Source: Burkholderiales bacterium (GTDB taxonomy: Bacteria; Pseudomonadota; Gammaproteobacteria; Burkholderiales; Burkholderiaceae). From it: DNA of 11,379 nt. Of the stretch, positions 7,969 to 11,379 are shown piece after piece. Made by a program: the position numbers and the translations under genes. Each line of letters opens with the position of its first letter. Positions within the stretch are counted from its first letter, which is position 1. The notes below the pieces were generated by a model. That model saw only the letters and a list, made by a program, of their open reading frames with translations, was not told where the DNA came from and made no database searches. The stretch lies in the NCBI GenBank assembly GCA_947447845.1, contig CANFNO010000040.1:1-11379 (forward strand), in the 5' to 3' direction.

Positions 7969-8625
7969 ATGAAACACTTTTTAGCCACATTGACCCTGGC
8001 CCTGACATTGCCCCTGTTGGCAGCAGCGCAAACACCCGTCTGGAATGAAATCAAGGGCGAACTCAAGCAGGCTCTCGAAGCCAAAGGCGAAGCCCAGCGC
8101 GGCAAGTTGGCCTTTGGCCCCTGCGAAGGTTGCCACCGTCCCGACGCGTCGGGACGGGTCAGCGGCGCCTACCCACGGCTCTCCGGTCAGCATGCCAGTG
8201 TGTTGATGAAACAGATCACCGACATACGCGGCGGCAGGCGTGCCAACCCCAAGATGGAGCCGTTTATTGACGACCATGTGCTCACCCCATTTGACATTGC
8301 CGACATCGCCGTTTACCTACAGGCGCTACCAGTGTCAGCAGCCAATGGCAAGGGACCTGGCACGGGCGTGGAGCGTGGCAGGCAACTTTATGACAGAGAC
8401 TGCACTTCATGCCATGGCGCGTTGGGCGAAGGCGATGCAACCAAGTTCTACCCCATGGTGGCGGCCCAGCATTACAAATATCTGCTGCGCGAAGTGAAGT
8501 TCATTCGCGATGGCGACCGGCGCAACTCCAACCCTGACATGGTGAATGTGATCAAGCCCTACAGCAGCGCCGACCTGGAAGCGGTGGCGGACTATATGGC
8601 ACAGCTCAAGCCGGTGGCGCCGTAA
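7969..8625 (+). CDS. Cytochrome c4-like diheme protein 2
   Basis: A second exported diheme class I cytochrome, 218 residues, with hemes at CEGCH (52-56) and CTSCH (145-149). Likely axial Met ligands are Met96 (NPKMEPF) and Met191 (NPDMVNV). It has a compact signal peptide ending near AAA (residue 20), then an acidic/lysine-rich segment of about 25 residues before the first heme domain that the upstream paralogue lacks. Domain order matches cytochrome c4, including YPRLSGQHASVLMKQI in domain 1 and the degenerate YPMVAAQHYKYLLREV in domain 2. The two tandem proteins differ enough that this is not a recent duplication. GGAAAG at 7954-7959 serves ATG 7969. It sits 29 bp after the first c4 gene. 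It may hand electrons on at a different potential or to a different partner; that is inference. It could also be filed simply as a generic c-type cytochrome. Confidence 0.92.
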   Translation: MKHFLATLTLALTLPLLAAAQTPVWNEIKGELKQALEAKGEAQRGKLAFGPCEGCHRPDASGRVSGAYPRLSGQHASVLMKQITDIRGGRRANPKMEPFIDDHVLTPFDIADIAVYLQALPVSAANGKGPGTGVERGRQLYDRDCTSCHGALGEGDATKFYPMVAAQHYKYLLREVKFIRDGDRRNSNPDMVNVIKPYSSADLEAVADYMAQLKPVAP

Positions 8626-8631
8626 AGCGCG

Positions 8632-9111
8632 ATGGGTTTCGGTGCGGTCGAGGCCTGGCTAAAGGCAAACTCTGGCGTACTGGCGCGAGGCGTCAAGGCC
8701 ACACTGGCTTTGCTTGCCCTGGCCAGTTCGCTAGCCCATGGCCACGACGCCTCGGTCTGGACCGTCAAGGAAGACAACGCAAGTTGGCGCGCGGAATGCG
8801 GCAGTTGCCATATGGCCTATCCACCGCAGATGCTAGCCGCCACCGACTGGCTGCTGATCATGTCGCAGCTGGAGAAACACTTTGGCACCGACGCCAGTCT
8901 GGAGTTGGCGCGGCGTGACGAGATCACAAACTTTCTGGACCGCAACGGTGCGGGGCGCAGCACCCATGAAGGGCCGGGCCTGCCGCGCATCACGGGCTCG
9001 GACCGTTTCATTGACAAACACCAAAGCGCCATACGTCTATGGCGCAAGGGTCGCGTGAAGTTGCTTTCGGATTGTCTGGCCTGCCACGCGGGTGCCGCGC
9101 CTGGCTCCTAG
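8632..9111 (+). CDS. Diheme cytochrome c of the DHC family
   Basis: A 159-residue exported protein with two heme sites, CGSCH (56-60) and CLACH (148-152), nearly 90 residues apart. The segment WRAECGSCHMAYPPQML, then LEKHFGTDASLEL and the closing ADC/SDC-x-x-CH arrangement, fit the dihaem cytochrome family typified by Rhodobacter sphaeroides DHC, the electron donor to the oxygen-binding heme protein SHP. No SHP gene or cytochrome b561 gene is in the window. The hydrophobic signal segment (about residues 22-36) precedes HGHDASVW; cleavage is probably around residue 35-37. ATG 8632 is only 6 bp after the previous stop and has a poor ribosome site, suggesting translational coupling. Placement at the end of the cytochrome cluster implies a periplasmic role in the same electron route. 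The family call is from motif memory; the heme sites are read directly. Confidence 0.86.
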   Translation: MGFGAVEAWLKANSGVLARGVKATLALLALASSLAHGHDASVWTVKEDNASWRAECGSCHMAYPPQMLAATDWLLIMSQLEKHFGTDASLELARRDEITNFLDRNGAGRSTHEGPGLPRITGSDRFIDKHQSAIRLWRKGRVKLLSDCLACHAGAAPGS

Positions 9112-9122
9112 ATAATCCTGGG

Positions 9123-9719
9123 ATGCAAGATTTCTCCCATTCGAATACTTTCGGCGCTGCGGTCACCGTCTTCCCGGAAGACCCCGGGCAACCCGCACCC
9201 ATCGTGCGACCCAGCCTGCGGTTTATGTTGTCCCACCCCGCACACTCGTTGGGCCTGGGCTTTGGTTCTGGTTTGTCACGCATTGCGCCGGGCACGGCTG
9301 GCACGCTGTGGGCATGGGTGTCGTTTGTGGTGCTGTCGCAATGGCTAAACACCAGCGCCTGGGGCTGGGTGATTGGCCTGTCGCTGCCCATTGGCTGGTG
9401 GGCTTGCAGCGTGACTGCCCGCAACATGCGTGTGCTGGACCCGGGCAGCATCGTCTGGGACGAGATTGCCGCCTTCTGGTTGGTGCTGTGGCTGGTGATG
9501 CCCGCCAGTCTGGTGGCGCAGGCCATGGCCTTTGGTCTGTTTCGCTTTTTTGATGCGGTAAAGCCCGGGCCTGTCGGCTGGGCCGATTCCTTGTTCCACC
9601 ATGTCGATCCGCAGACTGACCGCCAGGCCTGGACCAAGGCTGGCTTTGGCATCATGTTCGACGATCTCGTCGCTGCCGGTTGCACCCTGCTGGTGATCGC
9701 TCTGTGGAAGTTGATCTGA
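9123..9719 (+). CDS. pgpA: Phosphatidylglycerophosphatase A
   Basis: PgpA removes the phosphate from phosphatidylglycerol phosphate to give phosphatidylglycerol at the inner membrane. The 198-residue product shows the family motifs in order: GFGSGLSRIAPGTAGTLWA (46-64), WDEIAAFW (112-119), FRFFDAVKPGPVGWAD (140-155) and FDDLVAAG (179-186), with hydrophobic membrane segments between. ATG 9123 gives a sensible length; the frame is also open back to ATG 9039, but that would overlap the diheme cytochrome gene by 73 bp and prepend non-family sequence. No good Shine-Dalgarno precedes 9123, so a start slightly further inside (GTG 9204 or ATG 9222) is possible. The 11-bp gap to the cytochrome gene leaves no room for a promoter, so expression probably depends on the operon upstream or on a promoter inside it. 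Its usual neighbour thiL lies on the far side of the cytochrome module. Confidence 0.93.
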   Translation: MQDFSHSNTFGAAVTVFPEDPGQPAPIVRPSLRFMLSHPAHSLGLGFGSGLSRIAPGTAGTLWAWVSFVVLSQWLNTSAWGWVIGLSLPIGWWACSVTARNMRVLDPGSIVWDEIAAFWLVLWLVMPASLVAQAMAFGLFRFFDAVKPGPVGWADSLFHHVDPQTDRQAWTKAGFGIMFDDLVAAGCTLLVIALWKLI

Positions 9720-10204
9720 TGCACCCATGTCAGCCCTTGGCCACTTTGTTACTCACAAACAACTTCAAACTGGCTACGGCCGAGAGTTGCACCGGCGGCA
9801 TGATCGCCGCGGCCTGCACGGACCTGGCCGGCTCCAGCGACTGGTTTGAGTGCGGCTTTGTCAGCTACTCCAACCAGGCAAAAACTGAAATGCTGGGCGT
9901 GGATGCCCGACTCATCACCGCGCATGGCGCCGTGAGCGAACCAGTCGCCCGTGCCATGGCGCAAGGGGTCTTCAATCATTCAGAAGCACAGGTCTCTGTA
10001 GCAGTTACCGGTGTGGCCGGTCCTGGTGGCGGCAGTGCCGACAAGCCCGTGGGCACGGTGTGGTTTGCCTGGGGCCTGCCATCCGGAATCTTCTCAGAAG
10101 TGCAGCACTTCGAAGGCGACCGCGCAGCCGTACGCGCGGCCACTGTGCAGCACGCACTGGCACGTTTGGTCACGCTGTTACAAGACTGGAAGGTATCGCT
10201 TTGA
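9719..10204 (+). CDS. pncC: NMN amidohydrolase PncC (CinA C-terminal family)
   Basis: This enzyme hydrolyses nicotinamide mononucleotide to nicotinate mononucleotide and ammonia, recycling NAD breakdown products in the cytoplasm. The 161-residue protein is the stand-alone CinA C-terminal domain, without the molybdopterin-like N-terminal domain. Hallmarks are ATAESCTGGMIA (19-30), SYSNQAKTEMLGV (49-61), HGAVSEPVARAMAQG (69-83) and VTGVAGPGGGSADKPVGTVW (96-115). ATG 9719 overlaps the pgpA TGA by one base (TGATG), with GGAAG at 9706-9710; an upstream in-frame ATG at 9680 would overlap pgpA further and adds non-family residues. The pgpA-pncC order is common in Burkholderiales. Older annotations would name it cinA or competence/damage-inducible protein. 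Confidence 0.94.
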   Translation: MHPCQPLATLLLTNNFKLATAESCTGGMIAAACTDLAGSSDWFECGFVSYSNQAKTEMLGVDARLITAHGAVSEPVARAMAQGVFNHSEAQVSVAVTGVAGPGGGSADKPVGTVWFAWGLPSGIFSEVQHFEGDRAAVRAATVQHALARLVTLLQDWKVSL

Positions 10205-10806
10205 ACGCAGATTTTTGGGCAGGACTCGCCACCGGACTGGCGTTGATCGTCGCCATTGGTTCACAAAACGCCTTTGTGCTGCGCTGTGGCATTCGCCGCG
10301 AGCATGTGCTGCCGATTGTGCTGTTCTGTGCTGCCTCTGACGCCCTACTGATTGCCGCTGGGGTAGGTGGTACCGGTACGCTGCTGCGCAGCAACGCGCT
10401 GCTCATGGACATCACCCGCTATGGTGGTGCGCTGTTTTTGGCCAGTTACGGTCTGCTCGCCGCGCGCCGTGCCTTTGCCGGTGAGCATCTGCACGTAGAA
10501 GCAAAAAGCAGTGGCAGCTTGGCTACTGCCCTGGCGGCCTGTTTTGCCTTTACCTTTTTGAATCCGCATGTATATCTGGACACCGTGGTGCTGCTGGGCA
10601 CCGTGGCCGCCCAACGTGGCGAGTCCGGTCGCTGGGTCTTCGGGGTGGGCGCGATGTGCGGCAGCGTGCTGTGGTTCTCCGCACTAGGCTTTGGTGCCCG
10701 CTTGCTGGCACCGTGGTTCGAAAAAGCCATTGCCTGGCGCATCCTGGACAGCTTGATAGCACTGGTCATGCTGACACTTTCGTGGAGCCTGTTGCAAGCC
10801 GCCTAG
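10201..10806 (+). CDS. LysE/ArgO-family basic amino acid exporter, TTG start
   Basis: A 201-residue inner-membrane protein of the LysE/ArgO family, which exports lysine and/or arginine. Signature segments are AIGSQNAFVLRCGIRREHV (18-36) and FTFLNPHVYLDTVVLLG (117-133), with about six hydrophobic spans. The start is read as TTG 10201, overlapping the pncC stop as TTGA, because GGAAGG at 10188-10193 is ideally spaced (7 bp) and the length then matches the family's roughly 200 residues. The frame is open upstream to an ATG at 10060, but that would bury 141 bp in pncC and add unrelated residues. Overlap with pncC implies co-transcription and coupled translation. Substrate choice (Arg versus Lys) cannot be told from sequence. 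Confidence 0.92.
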   Translation: MNADFWAGLATGLALIVAIGSQNAFVLRCGIRREHVLPIVLFCAASDALLIAAGVGGTGTLLRSNALLMDITRYGGALFLASYGLLAARRAFAGEHLHVEAKSSGSLATALAACFAFTFLNPHVYLDTVVLLGTVAAQRGESGRWVFGVGAMCGSVLWFSALGFGARLLAPWFEKAIAWRILDSLIALVMLTLSWSLLQAA

Positions 10807-10977
10807 CTGGAAGCTGCCCGGGGGAAAAGTGGCTGTTGTCGCACTGCGCTTGGCGCGCTTGCGTGAGTTCGTGGAGCGCTCCGTGTCTCCGATGCAAATG
10901 CGGGTTGATGGGCTTGCAAGCGAGCCTGAAAAGTTACAGACTATCCGCTTAAGGTTTGAAGATCTGGCGTCGCAAGT

Positions 10978-10996
10978 GGCGGCGAGCGGCGGCGAG
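10978..10996. repeat. Short direct repeat GGCGGCGAG x2
   Basis: GGCGGCGAG occurs at 10978-10986 and again at 10988-10996, separated by one C, for a 10-bp period. It falls at the end of the possible small ORF, where it encodes Ala/Gly-rich residues. Only two copies are present, so this may be low-complexity GC-rich sequence rather than a functional repeat. Confidence 0.4.
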
Positions 10997-11027
10997 TGTA
11001 GGCGATAAATAAATAATTAGTTTATGC

Positions 11028-11043
11028 CAGCTGGAAACAGCTG
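11028..11043 (+). promoter_or_regulatory. Small hairpin with GAAA loop in decarboxylase 5' region
   Basis: CAGCTG (11028-11033), GAAA (11034-11037) and CAGCTG (11038-11043) can fold into a 6-bp stem closed by a GNRA-type tetraloop. It ends 17 bp before ATG 11061, just upstream of the G-run that would act as ribosome site. It is not followed by a U-tract, so it is not an intrinsic terminator. A role in mRNA stability or translation is possible but unproven; each CAGCTG is also palindromic by itself, so the hairpin may be incidental. Confidence 0.35.
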
Positions 11044-11060
11044 CTAACGGGGGGGCAGAC

Positions 11061-11379
11061 ATGCAAATCGAACGTGCCGAGACGGCAGACATCGAACGAC
11101 TCCTGTCCAGGATCGGTGCCGGTCTCGATCAATTCCTAAAGTTTGAACACCAAGACGCCTTACGCCAGCAGGCCCAATGGACTGGGCATCTGGACATTCC
11201 ACTGCCCCAATACGGCGTAGGTATCGACCAGGTCGTTGATGAGTTGCTCACCCATATCATTCCCAATGGATCTGTGGTTCCCAAGCCAGGCTTTAGTTCT
11301 TTCATAACCACCGGAGCAACCAGTGCGGCAGCGTTGGCCGCAACTGCGGCAAGCATTGCCTCGCCGCAGCGATATGGAC
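11061..11379 (+). CDS. PLP-dependent group II decarboxylase, N-terminal fragment
   Basis: The frame from ATG 11061 stays open to the window end, giving 106 residues of a longer protein. The segments LPQYGVGIDQVVDELLTHI (about 52-70), the SVVPKPGFSSFITTGATSAA region (about 75-94) and the following ASPQRYG match the N-terminal part of group II pyridoxal-dependent decarboxylases (aromatic amino acid, glutamate or diaminobutyrate type), where P-x-F-x-x-F-x-T/G-G-A-T precedes the cofactor domain. The cofactor lysine and the substrate-determining parts lie outside, so substrate cannot be called. A run of seven G (11049-11055) sits 5 bp before the ATG as an unusual ribosome site. Nothing links it functionally to the cytochrome operon. 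Confidence 0.75.
   Translation, partial: MQIERAETADIERLLSRIGAGLDQFLKFEHQDALRQQAQWTGHLDIPLPQYGVGIDQVVDELLTHIIPNGSVVPKPGFSSFITTGATSAAALAATAASIASPQRYG

Larger units (their letters stand above)
10807..11060. other. Intergenic spacer with possible 59-codon ORF
   Basis: This 254-bp spacer separates the exporter from a decarboxylase gene. It contains a plus-strand frame from GTG 10829 to TAA 11006-11008, 59 residues, starting VAVVALRLARLREFVERS and with a Glu/Arg/Leu-rich, probably helical middle. I do not recognise it; a G-run precedes the GTG at only 4 bp, which is poor spacing. It could be a small gene, a gene remnant (the frame stays open upstream into the exporter gene) or chance in GC-rich DNA. 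After it the sequence turns AT-rich (about 11005-11025), a plausible promoter zone for the decarboxylase, though no clear -35/-10 pair stands out. Confidence 0.4.

Noticed and set aside
9039..9122. Upstream ATG extension of pgpA into the diheme gene
   Set aside because: The added residues are the out-of-frame reading of the diheme cytochrome's C-terminus and do not match PgpA.
10060..10200. Upstream ATG extension of the exporter frame
   Set aside because: It would overlap pncC by about 145 bp and add residues unlike the LysE family; TTG 10201 has an ideal ribosome site and correct length.
10948..10953. Additional CTTAAG hexamer in the spacer (another lies at 4859-4864 inside the barrel gene)
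   Set aside because: Single isolated copies without a 12-bp partner; expected by chance in 11 kb, so not taken as operator sites.

Overview
The window is high-GC DNA that looks like a beta-proteobacterium of the order Burkholderiales, most likely Comamonadaceae and perhaps a Rhodoferax relative. This placing rests on protein style and gene content, not on any database search. Eleven genes can be supported, two of them cut by the window edges. I see no tRNA, rRNA, CRISPR array, transposase or integrase.

Layout. (1) 1-810, plus strand: the C-terminal four fifths of thiL (thiamine-monophosphate kinase). (2) 825-2959, minus strand: an OmpR-type response regulator and a QseC/TctE-type histidine kinase in one overlapping operon, convergent with thiL. 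(3) 2960-3221: a divergent control region carrying three perfect CTTAAG sites at an exact 12-bp period. (4) 3222-9111, plus strand: a decaheme c-type cytochrome of the MtrA/DmsE/PioA/MtoA family, an unusually large MtrB/PioB-type outer-membrane barrel, two consecutive cytochrome c4-like diheme proteins and a third diheme protein of the DHC family. (5) 9123-10806, plus strand: pgpA, pncC (CinA C-terminal type) and a LysE/ArgO-type exporter, tightly packed and overlapping. (6) 10807-11060: a 254-bp spacer with a possible 59-codon ORF, a short direct repeat and a small hairpin. (7) 11061-11379: the start of a PLP-dependent group II decarboxylase that runs off the window.

How it works together. 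MtrA-type and MtrB-type proteins form a conduit in which a heme wire inside a barrel carries electrons across the outer membrane. The three exported diheme cytochromes, six hemes in all, are natural periplasmic carriers between that conduit and the inner membrane. The locus encodes 16 c-type hemes. No surface cytochrome of the MtrC/OmcA type, no CymA-type quinol dehydrogenase and no catalytic reductase are present, so the window alone does not fix the direction of electron flow. The c4-type partners and the missing surface reductase lean towards electron uptake, for example extracellular Fe(II) oxidation as in Mto or Pio systems. Export of electrons to metals remains possible. The divergent two-component system is the obvious candidate regulator.

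The whole 8.3-kb respiratory module sits between thiL and pgpA, which are direct neighbours in many proteobacteria including E. coli. This suggests a conserved housekeeping pair was split by insertion of an extracellular electron-transfer module, leaving pgpA-pncC-exporter downstream of the cytochrome genes on the same strand.
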